A program made the translations under genes and the position numbers. 64,000 nt of DNA from Immundisolibacter sp049322795 (lineage in GTDB: Bacteria > Pseudomonadota > Gammaproteobacteria > Immundisolibacterales > Immundisolibacteraceae): contig JBMOQH010000014.1 in NCBI GenBank assembly GCA_049322795.1, forward strand, positions 1 to 64,000. The letters are read 5' to 3'. Below, piece by piece: positions 55,480-63,061 of this stretch (the stretch's first letter is position 1; every line of letters starts with the position of its first letter). The notes under the pieces were generated by a model, which worked only from the letters and a program-made list of their open reading frames with translations, did no database searches and was not told the origin of the DNA.

Positions 55480-56475
55480 ATCCAGGACCGCTCGCCTGCC
55501 CCAGAGCACCGCGATGTCGCCGTCGGCGTGCTGCGCCGCGCGGACGGCGCCGTGCTGCTCGGTCGGCGCCGTGCCGGCAGCCACCTCGCCGGCTGCTGGG
55601 AATTCCCCGGCGGCAAACTCGATGCGGGCGAGACGCCACCGGCCGCACTCGCCCGCGAATTGCGCGAAGAGCTGGGCATCGACATCGCCGATGCCCAGCC
55701 GCTGATCCGTCATCGCCACCACTACCCGGCCAGCGCGGACCACCCCGAGCGGCAGGTCATCCTGCACACCTTCGAGGTCACCGCCTGGCGCGGCGAGCCC
55801 CGCGGCCAGCAAGGTCAGGCGCTGCGCTGGTCGCGACCGGACGAAATCGACCCTGCCGAGTTGCCGGCGGCGAACGGGCCCCTGCTCACGGCGGCACGGC
55901 TGCCGGACGTCTACGCCATTTCGGCGGAATGCGTCGGCGACCTCGACGAGTACCTCACCCACATCGACCGCTGGGCCGAGCACGGCGTGCGCCTGGCCTG
56001 CCTGCGCAGCCCGAACCTCGACGCCAGTGCCTACCGCCTGCTGGCGCAGCGCGCGCTGGAGCGGGCCCGCCTCCGCGGCATCGCGCTGCTGCTGCATGGT
56101 GACGCGGCGCTCGCAGCTGCGCTCGGTGCCGACGGCGTCCATCTGCCGGGCGCCGCGCTGGAAGAGCTCCGCGAACGTCCGCTGCCGGCGTCCAGGTGGC
56201 TGGCTGCCTCGTGCCACAACGTGCGGCAACTCGCGCAGGCGGCCCGAATCGGCTGCGACTTCGCCGTCCTGTCGCCGGTGGCGGCCACCGCCAGTCATCC
56301 AGGACAAGTGCCGCTTGGCTGGCCGCGTTTTGCCGCGCTCGCGGACGGCGCCGGCATGCCGGTGTACGCGCTCGGCGGGATGACGCCGGCAGACCTCGCC
56401 ACCGCCCGCTCGAACGGCGCGCGGGGCGTGGCGATCATGCGGGCGCTGTGGGCGGGCCCGCGGCAGATGGCGTGA
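55477..56475 (+). CDS. Nudix hydrolase fused to a ThiE-like domain
   Basis: Encodes 332 aa from TTG 55477 (no better start seen; the frame opens here). The N-terminal MutT-like Nudix domain (about 10-140) has GGKLDAGETPPAALARE followed by LREELGI, the full Nudix box. The C-terminal half (about 145-330) is thiamine-phosphate-synthase-like with LHGDAALAAALGADGVHLP, CHNVRQLAQA and YALGGMTPADLA. This fusion follows argJ in Pseudomonas (annotated pyrophosphohydrolase). It should remove oxidised nucleotides such as 8-oxo-dGTP; the ThiE-like half is probably regulatory or binds a related phosphate. The start falls within the repeat. Confidence 0.9.
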   Translation: MIQDRSPAPEHRDVAVGVLRRADGAVLLGRRRAGSHLAGCWEFPGGKLDAGETPPAALARELREELGIDIADAQPLIRHRHHYPASADHPERQVILHTFEVTAWRGEPRGQQGQALRWSRPDEIDPAELPAANGPLLTAARLPDVYAISAECVGDLDEYLTHIDRWAEHGVRLACLRSPNLDASAYRLLAQRALERARLRGIALLLHGDAALAAALGADGVHLPGAALEELRERPLPASRWLAASCHNVRQLAQAARIGCDFAVLSPVAATASHPGQVPLGWPRFAALADGAGMPVYALGGMTPADLATARSNGARGVAIMRALWAGPRQMA

Positions 56476-56521
56476 CGCGTGTGGCCTCAGGGCCCAAACC
56501 GGATCACGTCCGCGCAGCGAT

Positions 56522-57439
56522 TCACGCGCCGGCGATATCCCCGCCTCGCTCCAGCCAGAACGCGCAATCGACGCCGAGTTCCGCCCGGGCGCGCTCGGCG
56601 TAGGCCTCGCCCTGCGCCGGGCTGAGCAGCTCGCGCCAGCGGCCGGCCTCACCGCGATGCAGGAACGACGCCGCGCCGTCCCGCCACATCCTGCCGCCGG
56701 CTGGCACGGTGTGCTCCCCGTGGGCGCGCATGTAGTCGAACGTGCAGTGCTCGACGATGGCGGGCCATTGCGCCTCGCCAAGCGTGATGCCGAGGAAATC
56801 CGCGATTCGGCGCATCTGGCCGGCGAGATCGCGCTTCAGGTCGGCGTAATGCACGAACAGCACGTTCGGCAGTTGGCGCACCTCCCACCACGTGCGAACG
56901 CTGGAGAAAAACGGCCAGAACGGCGCGCCGTCCTGCGTAAGCCACATATCGAAGGCCTCGCCGGCACTGGCCGGCGGCGGCGGCATGGGCGGCCCGACGC
57001 GGCCGGGCGTGTCGTTCAGCATGCGGAACCAGTCCGGCGTGGCCCGCGCGTGGTGGTTGTACAGACTCACCGCCACGTCGCGCCCGTCGCGGCCGATGTA
57101 CAGATATTTGGCGCGCGGCGAGAACACCAGCGCGTCCACCGGCAGATGGGTCTTGATGAAACGCCGGTGGGTCTGCGCCGCCAGCAGGGCGTGCTTTTGC
57201 GCCGTCGGCGGCACGCGCAGGTCGAGCCACGGCGAGATGTCGTGCACCGGCACGTCCGCCGCCCCGCCGAACACCAGCTGGCCGACGATTTGTTGCGTCC
57301 AGGTGGTGCCGGCCTTGGCGTAGGTGGCGATGACGATGTCGTCGTCGCGAAAGGCGAAGCCGTTCCAGGCGGTCGAGTCGAAGTGGTGGTTGTGCAGCTC
57401 GCGGGTCTTCACCGGCCAGCCGTCGCGCCAGGTCAGCAT
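56522..57439 (-). CDS. sulfotransferase (Sulfotransfer_1 type, cytosolic-like)
   Basis: Encodes 305 aa from ATG 57439, with a GGAGGA ribosome site. Signature motifs: TYAKAGTTWTQQIVG (PAPS 5'-PSB loop), YIGRDGRDVAVSLYNHH (3'-PB loop) and RWRELLSPAQGE near the C-terminus, as in aryl, alcohol or steroid sulfotransferases. The family moves sulfate from PAPS to a hydroxyl group on a small molecule. It is divergent from an SDR gene 69 bp away, so the pair may oxidise and conjugate a hydroxylated compound. Confidence 0.88.
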   Translation of the reverse strand: MLTWRDGWPVKTRELHNHHFDSTAWNGFAFRDDDIVIATYAKAGTTWTQQIVGQLVFGGAADVPVHDISPWLDLRVPPTAQKHALLAAQTHRRFIKTHLPVDALVFSPRAKYLYIGRDGRDVAVSLYNHHARATPDWFRMLNDTPGRVGPPMPPPPASAGEAFDMWLTQDGAPFWPFFSSVRTWWEVRQLPNVLFVHYADLKRDLAGQMRRIADFLGITLGEAQWPAIVEHCTFDYMRAHGEHTVPAGGRMWRDGAASFLHRGEAGRWRELLSPAQGEAYAERARAELGVDCAFWLERGGDIAGA

Positions 57440-57508
57440 GTCGCGTCCTCCTCGGGGGTGCTCGCGTATGCTACCCGCAGGCGAAAAAACACACTCGAGG
57501 AGGAGACC

Positions 57509-58369
57509 ATGGCCGGCAGACTCGAAGGAAAGGTGGCCCTGATCACGGGCACCGCGGACGGCCAGGGCCGGGCGGCGGCGCTGGCCTTCGCGCGTGAAGG
57601 GGCGCGCGTCGTCGGCTGCGATCTGAAGGCCGATCTGGCCGAAGAGACAGCGGCGCTGGTACGCAAGGCGGGCGGCGAGATGGTGTCGATGCAGCCGCTG
57701 AACCTGAACGACGAGGCGCAGGTCCAACAGTGGATGGACTTCGCCGTCAGCCACTACGGCGACTTCGACATCCTCTACAACAACGCGTCCGGCGTGCGCG
57801 GCGGCAGCATCGAGTCGCTGTCCCGCGCCGACTGGGACTTCAACCTCGCCAACGAGGTCACCATCCTGTTCCTGGCCATCAAGCACGCGCTGCCGGTATT
57901 CAAGCGCCGCGGCGGCGGGGTGATCCTGAACACCGGCTCGGTCGCCGGCATGGTGGGCGCCGCCATGCCGGGCAACATCCCCGGCAACTTCGTGCACAAC
58001 GTGTCCAAGGGTGCCGTGCTGCGCATGACGGTGCACCTGGCGGTGGAGCTGTCGCCGTGGAACATCCGCGTCAACGCCGTCTCGCCGGGGCTGATCGACA
58101 CGCCGGCCACGCGTCCGCTGCTCGACGTCGGCGGCAGCGAGCCGTTCATGCGCTCGCTGTTGATCCCCCGGCTCGGTCAAAGCGAGGACATTGCCCGCGC
58201 GGCGGTGTTCCTGTGCTCGGACGAGGCCGACTACATCACCGGCGTGAACCTGCCGGTGGACGGCGGCTGGACGGCGTCGGGCGGGCTCGGCCGACCCGAT
58301 CCCGACATCGGCCGCATCTACGGCGAGGCGATGGAAGCCTTGTGCAACGTGCCGACGCGGCCGTCCTGA
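57509..58369 (+). CDS. SDR oxidoreductase lacking the catalytic Tyr
   Basis: Encodes 286 aa from ATG 57509, with an AGGAGG ribosome site. NAD(P) site ALITGTADGQGRAAALAFA, ILYNNASGVRGG (NNAG-like) and LNTGSVAGMVGA (catalytic Ser) are typical of classical SDRs. However, the YxxxK position reads HNVSK: His replaces Tyr, while Lys is kept. C-terminal VSPGLIDTPATRPLL and VNLPVDGGWTASGG are normal. It may have lost normal redox catalysis or use another general acid. It is divergent from the sulfotransferase gene. Confidence 0.88.
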   Translation: MAGRLEGKVALITGTADGQGRAAALAFAREGARVVGCDLKADLAEETAALVRKAGGEMVSMQPLNLNDEAQVQQWMDFAVSHYGDFDILYNNASGVRGGSIESLSRADWDFNLANEVTILFLAIKHALPVFKRRGGGVILNTGSVAGMVGAAMPGNIPGNFVHNVSKGAVLRMTVHLAVELSPWNIRVNAVSPGLIDTPATRPLLDVGGSEPFMRSLLIPRLGQSEDIARAAVFLCSDEADYITGVNLPVDGGWTASGGLGRPDPDIGRIYGEAMEALCNVPTRPS

Positions 58370-58488
58370 GCAGACGGCAGCTGTTTGCAGCCCCAGGCCA
58401 CTCCCCTGCCGATACATCCGGCAGCGTACGGCCTGTGGGTGTCGGTGCCGCCAGGCGTCAGAAAACCCGGCGCCGGACGGGGCTTGCG

Positions 58489-58560
58489 TCAGCCCTCGAG
58501 GCGGAATCCCACGTTCAGCCTCACCTGAAAATGCGCCACCTGGACGTCGACGACGTGGCC
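58489..58560 (-). pseudogene. dodecin C-terminal remnant
   Basis: On the minus strand the last 23 codons before a stop read GHVVDVQVAHFQVRLNVGF then RLEG. This resembles the end of dodecin (typical GHV.DG.V.H.QV.LKVGF.LE), a small flavin-binding protein of about 70 residues. The rest of the gene is missing: upstream sequence (58561-58720) has no dodecin-like N-terminus and shows a hairpin at 58574-58594. It accounts for part of the 351-bp gap between the SDR and ppk1; the rest (58370-58488) shows nothing I recognise. Confidence 0.5.
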
Positions 58561-58573
58561 CGGCGTCCCGTTA

Positions 58574-58594
58574 CCCGCCGGCAGTGCCGGCGGG
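58574..58594. terminator. hairpin 3' of ppk1
   Basis: CCCGCCGGC (58574-58582), a 3-nt loop and GCCGGCGGG (58586-58594) form a perfect 9-bp stem. It lies 127 bp after the ppk1 stop on the minus strand. There is no T run, so a terminator role is uncertain. Confidence 0.35.
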
Positions 58595-58720
58595 AAGCGA
58601 CGCTGTGGCCCAAACCGGACGGGCGCGGTGCCCCGCCGCGCAGGACGGCTCGCCGCGTATCCGCCCCGATGGCCGGTCCGACAACGGCCGGCGCCGCGAC
58701 GGCCCGCGCGGCACCCGCGC

Positions 58721-60787
58721 TCAGGCCGTGAAGCGCTCGAGCAAGGCTTGCTGTGCCGAGGCGGCCGGCTGATCGCCCGCGTCGACGCGCTGGTAACTGC
58801 CATCGGTCTGCAGAACCCAGGCCTGCTGGTTGTCCTCCAGGTACAGCATCAGCTCGTCGATCACCCGTGCCCGCAGCGCGCCGTCCAGAATCGGGAAGCA
58901 CACTTCGACGCGGCGAAAGAAATTGCGCTCGGCCCAATCGGCGCTGCCGCAGTAGACCTCTGCGTCGCCGCCGTTTTGAAAATAGAACACCCGCGTGTGT
59001 TCCAGAAAACGGCCGACCACCGAGCGCACCCGGATGCGCTCGGATACGCCCGGCACGCCCGGGCGCAGCGCGCACATGCCGCGCACCACCAGGTCCACGT
59101 CCACGCCGGCCTGCGCCGCCGCATACAGCGCCTGAATGCAGCGCGGTTCGACCAGGGAATTGAGCTTGACCACGATGCGCGCCGGCCGACCGGCGCGGGC
59201 ATGGGCCGCCTCGCGGTCGATCTTGGCCAGCAACGCCTCGTGCAGCGTGAACGGCGACTCCAGCAGGTGCTCGAAGCGGCCGGTCACGCCCAGGCTGGTG
59301 AGCTGCAGGAACACCCGCTGCACGTCCGAGGTCACGGCCGGGTTGCAGGTGAACAGGCCGTAGTCGGTGTACAGACGACTGGTGCGCGGGTGGTAGTTGC
59401 CGGTGCCGAGGTGCACGTAATGGCGCAACGCGCGGCCCTCGCGACGAACGACGAGACTCATCTTGGCGTGCGTCTTGTAGCCGACCACGCCGTACACCAC
59501 GTGCGCGCCGGCCTCCTGCAGGCGGTTGGCAAGCGCGATGTTGGCCTCCTCGTCGAAGCGCGCGCGCAGCTCCACGACGACGGTCACTTCCTTGCCGGCG
59601 CGTGCCGCGGCGACCAGGGCGTCGGCGATCACCGATACCTCGCCGGTGCGGTACAGCGTCTGCTTGATGGCAAGCACATCGGGATCGCTCGCCGCCTGCT
59701 GAACGAACTCAACCACCGGCAAAAACGACTGGAACGGGTGGTGCAGCAACAGGTCTCCCTTGGCGATGTCGGCAAAGATGTTGCCGCCTGGCACCAGCGC
59801 CGCGGGCAGGCCGGGCGAGAATGGCGCGAAACGCAGGTCCGGCCGCTCAGGCATGTCGCACACGGCGAGCAGGCGGTTCAGATTGACCGGCCCGTTCACG
59901 CGGTACAGGTCGATCGGCTCCAGTCCGACCTGCGTCAGCAGGTAGTCGGTCATTGTCTGCGGGCAGGTGTCGGCCACCTCCAGGCGCACCGCGTCGCCGT
60001 AGCGACGGGATTGCAATTCGCCCTCCACGGCGCGCAGCAGGTCGTCGGCTTCCTCCTCGTCCACGAACAGGTCGCTGTTGCGCGTGACGCGGAACTGGTA
60101 GCAGCCCTTCACCTCCATGCCCGGAAACAGCGCGCCGACGTGCGCGTGGATCACCGACGACAGGAACACGAACTGGTGCTGACCGGCCGGCGCGTGCGGC
60201 AACGGAATGATGCGCGGCAGCGAACGGGGCGCCTGCACCACGGCGTTGCCACTGCGCCGGCCGAACGCATCCATGCCGGACAGCGCCACGATGAAGTTGA
60301 GGCTTTTGTTCAGCACGCGCGGGAACGGGTGCGCCGGGTCGAGCCCCATCGGGCTCAGCATCGGCGCCAGCTCGTTGTCGAAATACTCGCGCACCCACCC
60401 GGCCTGCTCGGCGCTCCAGTCGCTGCGCAGCACGAAGTGGATGCCCTGGCCGGCGAGCGCCGGCAGCAGGGTGTCGTTCAGGATGCGGTACTGGATGTCG
60501 ACCTGCTCGTGCACCCGCGCGCTGATGGCATTCAGCAGCTCGGTCGGCCCGAGCTGATCCGGCCCGGCCTGGGTGGAACCGATCGCCTGCAGCTCCTGCA
60601 GGCGCGCCGCGCGAATCTCGAAGAACTCGTCGAGGTTGGTGCTGAAGATGCACAGGAAGCGCAGGCGCTCCAGCAGCGGCAGGCGCTCGTCGAGCGCCTG
60701 CGCCAGCACACGGGCATTGAATTCGAGCAGGCTCAACTCGCGGTTGATATACAGATCCGCGCGCCTCAGGTCGACTTCTTCGGTCAT
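58721..60787 (-). CDS. ppk1: polyphosphate kinase 1
   Basis: Encodes 688 aa, the usual size. It makes polyphosphate from ATP by way of a phospho-His. The start MTEEVDLRRADLYINRELSLLEFNARVL is typical (YINRELSLLEFN). The catalytic His lies in VHLGTGNYHPRTSRLYTDYG (about residue 465; seen as GTGNYHPRTSRLYTDYG) and the second site in NSLVEPRCIQALYAAAQ and RGMCALRPGVPGVSE. It acts at the membrane in phosphate storage and stress response. No ppx lies nearby. Confidence 0.97.
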   Translation of the reverse strand: MTEEVDLRRADLYINRELSLLEFNARVLAQALDERLPLLERLRFLCIFSTNLDEFFEIRAARLQELQAIGSTQAGPDQLGPTELLNAISARVHEQVDIQYRILNDTLLPALAGQGIHFVLRSDWSAEQAGWVREYFDNELAPMLSPMGLDPAHPFPRVLNKSLNFIVALSGMDAFGRRSGNAVVQAPRSLPRIIPLPHAPAGQHQFVFLSSVIHAHVGALFPGMEVKGCYQFRVTRNSDLFVDEEEADDLLRAVEGELQSRRYGDAVRLEVADTCPQTMTDYLLTQVGLEPIDLYRVNGPVNLNRLLAVCDMPERPDLRFAPFSPGLPAALVPGGNIFADIAKGDLLLHHPFQSFLPVVEFVQQAASDPDVLAIKQTLYRTGEVSVIADALVAAARAGKEVTVVVELRARFDEEANIALANRLQEAGAHVVYGVVGYKTHAKMSLVVRREGRALRHYVHLGTGNYHPRTSRLYTDYGLFTCNPAVTSDVQRVFLQLTSLGVTGRFEHLLESPFTLHEALLAKIDREAAHARAGRPARIVVKLNSLVEPRCIQALYAAAQAGVDVDLVVRGMCALRPGVPGVSERIRVRSVVGRFLEHTRVFYFQNGGDAEVYCGSADWAERNFFRRVEVCFPILDGALRARVIDELMLYLEDNQQAWVLQTDGSYQRVDAGDQPAASAQQALLERFTA

Positions 60788-60983
60788 CGTTCAGTGCCCG
60801 TTGAGGAAAATTTTTCCATTTTCCTGCTCAAGGGATGACATAACCGTGACAGCAAGGCCCGCCGGGAATCCATCCGATGATCTGGCGAGCCGCCTTGGCG
60901 GGGCCGCCACTGGCGAACTCGAACGGTTCCGCCTGCTGCGCACTGTGGGACTCCTGCACGCCGGATGTTCGACCTCGGCAGTC

Positions 60984-61020
60984 GCCGCCGTATCCGCGCC
61001 GCCGGCGCGGATACGGCGGC
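60984..61020. terminator. 17-bp perfect hairpin after the Rieske gene
   Basis: A perfect 17-bp stem (GCCGCCGTATCCGCGCC at 60984-61000, complement at 61004-61020) with a 3-nt loop starts 5 bp after the Rieske ferredoxin stop on the minus strand. Lacking a T run, it may act as an mRNA-end stabiliser or a weak terminator before ppk1. Confidence 0.55.
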
Positions 61021-61024
61021 AGGC

Positions 61025-61372
61025 TCACACGTCCACCAGCACCGCGTCGCCGTCCACCTTGGTGGCGTAGGTCTTGATGGGCTTCTTCGGCCGGAAGATG
61101 TTCATCAGCTGCACACCCGGCGGGAAGCAGGCCCACTTCACCGCCTCGCCGGTCTTGATGTCGAACTCGGCCCGGTGCAGCGGGCACTGCACGCGCGCAC
61201 CGTCAAGGACCTTGCCGCGGGCCAGCGGCCCGAACACGTGCGAACAGCTCGCCGCCGTGGCGTGGAAGCCGTCGGCCAGGTTGTAGACCACCACCGCTTC
61301 GCCGTTGACCTTGAAACGGGCCATACCGCCGGCCGGCACGTCGTTTACTGAACAGGCTCGTACAAACGCCAT
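61025..61372 (-). CDS. Rieske [2Fe-2S] ferredoxin
   Basis: Encodes 115 aa from ATG 61372, with ribosome site GGGGAG. The Rieske cluster motif is CSH...CPLH: ATAASCSHVFGP and VQCPLHRAEFDIKTG, with 17 residues between the His and the second Cys. The length and the start MAFVRACSVNDVPAGG match ferredoxin partners of ring-hydroxylating dioxygenases. It would pass electrons to an oxygenase not found in this window. It lies 55 bp after an SDR gene on the same strand. Confidence 0.93.
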   Translation of the reverse strand: MAFVRACSVNDVPAGGMARFKVNGEAVVVYNLADGFHATAASCSHVFGPLARGKVLDGARVQCPLHRAEFDIKTGEAVKWACFPPGVQLMNIFRPKKPIKTYATKVDGDAVLVDV

Positions 61373-61427
61373 TGCAGTCTCCCCTGGGGTGTGGGCGGCC
61401 GCGGCCGCCGGGATGCGCTCGTTGCGG

Positions 61428-62204
61428 TCAGCCTGCGACCAGGCCGCCGTCCACACTGTAAACCGAGCCGGTCACGTAGCGCGCGCTGTCGGAGACCAGA
61501 AACAGCGCCACATCGGCGATCTCGTCCGGCTGGGCGAAGCGGCCCATCGGCACGCGAGCGGCAAGCCGGTCGTGTATGCGCGGGTTGTCCTGCAGGCCTT
61601 GTGTCATGTCGGTGGCCACCCAGCCGGGTGCCACGGCGTTCACCCGGATGCCGTCCTGCGCCCAGTCGACGGCAAGGCCCCGCGTGAGACCGACCACGCC
61701 GGCCTTGCTGGCGGAGTAGACCGACAAGCGCGGCGAGCCGACCAGCGCGGCGATGGACGCGATGAACACGATGGCGCCGGGGCGCGGCTCGCGCAGGCAG
61801 CGGACGCCGAAAGCGCGCGCCGCCAGAAACGGCCCGCGCAGGTTGACGCGCAAAATGGCGTCGAAGTTCTCGTCGGTGATCTTTTCGGGCCGCGCGTAGA
61901 TCGGGCTCACGCCGGCGTTGTAGATCAGTCCGTCGAGTTCGCCGGCAGCATCCAGCACGGCATCAAGGCGCGCGCTCGCGTCGTCGGCGGCGAGGTCGAG
62001 GCCGTGGCCCGCCACCTGCGCGCCGTGTTCAGCCGCCAGCGCAGCCGCGGTGTTCGCAGCCGACGCCGCACTGCGCGCCGTGAGATGCACCACCGCCCCC
62101 AGCTGCGCGGCGCGCGTGGCGATGGCAAGGCCGATGCCGCGGCTGGCGCCAATGATCAGCAGGCGCTTGCCGGCAATGTCGCCGACGGCAGGCGGCCGAC
62201 TCAA
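61428..62204 (-). CDS. SDR oxidoreductase
   Basis: Encodes 258 aa from a TTG at 62204 that overlaps the M23 stop (TTGA). It has LLIIGASRGIGLAIATRA (cofactor site), LIYNAGVSPIYARP, FIASIAALVGSPRLSVYSASKAGVVGL (full Ser-Tyr-Lys set: Ser in IASIAAL, YSASK) and VNAVAPGWVATDM. Unlike the SDR at 57509, its catalytic residues are intact. It may be a 3-oxoacyl- or hydroxysteroid-type dehydrogenase; the Rieske gene follows. Confidence 0.9.
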   Translation of the reverse strand: MSRPPAVGDIAGKRLLIIGASRGIGLAIATRAAQLGAVVHLTARSAASAANTAAALAAEHGAQVAGHGLDLAADDASARLDAVLDAAGELDGLIYNAGVSPIYARPEKITDENFDAILRVNLRGPFLAARAFGVRCLREPRPGAIVFIASIAALVGSPRLSVYSASKAGVVGLTRGLAVDWAQDGIRVNAVAPGWVATDMTQGLQDNPRIHDRLAARVPMGRFAQPDEIADVALFLVSDSARYVTGSVYSVDGGLVAG

Positions 62205-63061
62205 CGGGCCGCCTGCGTGCCGGCGGACAGAAACAGCCGCGGGTCGACCCGCGCGTCATTCAGCGACAGCGCCCAGTGCAGATGCGGTCCGGTGGCGCGG
62301 CCGGTGCTGCCGACGGCGCCGATCGCGTCGCCGGTCTCGAGCACCTGCCCCTCGCGCACGGCCACCGTGCTCAGATGGCAATAAAGCGTCACCAGCCCGG
62401 CGCCGTGGTCGACGAACACCGTGTTGCCGGTGAAGAAGTAATCGCCCACTCGCAGCACCCGCCCCGGCGCCGGCGCCACCACCGGCGCGCCGGTCGGGGC
62501 GGCGATGTCGATGCCCGAGTGTGGGCTGCGCGGCTGACCGTTGATGACGCGCCGCAGGCCGAAATTGCTGCTCAGCGGCCCGGTGGCCGGCATGGCGAAG
62601 CTGAGCGGCGGCACGCCGGCCGAGCGGTGGCGGAACGCCGCCAGGATCTCCACCTGCTCGCGCTCGATGCGCTTCAGGCTGGCCGCCGACGGGGTGACCT
62701 TGTCCTGGTCGGTGATGGTGATGCGCTGCACCGGGTACTCGCGCCCGGCCACGGTGAAGCCGATGTTCTGCGTGCGGCCGTCAGGAAAACGCAGGCGCAG
62801 CGCCGCCGGCCCCGGCGGCTGGGCCAAGGGCAGACCGACGATGGCACGCCAGCCGTCGGCCGCCGGCAGCGCCAGCACCGGCCGGCCAGCGAAACGCGCC
62901 TCGGCGCGCGCATCGAAACCTGCCGGCAGCGCCACCACCGCCACGCCGCCGGGCACCGGGTCATGCCGCGGCAGGGCCTGCGCCGGCACGGCCAGGAGCG
63001 CGGCGAGCAGCGACAGCACGGCGGCGCTCAGGCGCACCGGGAGCGTCCAATTCATCTTCAT
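62201..63061 (-). CDS. M23-family metallopeptidase
   Basis: Encodes 286 aa from ATG 63061 (a second ATG lies two codons in). A signal peptide (VLSLLAALLAVPAQA, cut near AQALP) leads to an N-terminal beta domain (about 35-130) and a LytM zinc domain (about 165-280) with PHSGIDIAAPTG and GPHLHWALSLN, and the SSNFGLRRV strand. Resembles secreted M23 peptidases with an N-terminal sheet domain that act on murein. It overlaps xseA at 63058-63061 and the SDR at 62201-62204. Confidence 0.92.
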   Translation of the reverse strand: MKMNWTLPVRLSAAVLSLLAALLAVPAQALPRHDPVPGGVAVVALPAGFDARAEARFAGRPVLALPAADGWRAIVGLPLAQPPGPAALRLRFPDGRTQNIGFTVAGREYPVQRITITDQDKVTPSAASLKRIEREQVEILAAFRHRSAGVPPLSFAMPATGPLSSNFGLRRVINGQPRSPHSGIDIAAPTGAPVVAPAPGRVLRVGDYFFTGNTVFVDHGAGLVTLYCHLSTVAVREGQVLETGDAIGAVGSTGRATGPHLHWALSLNDARVDPRLFLSAGTQAAR

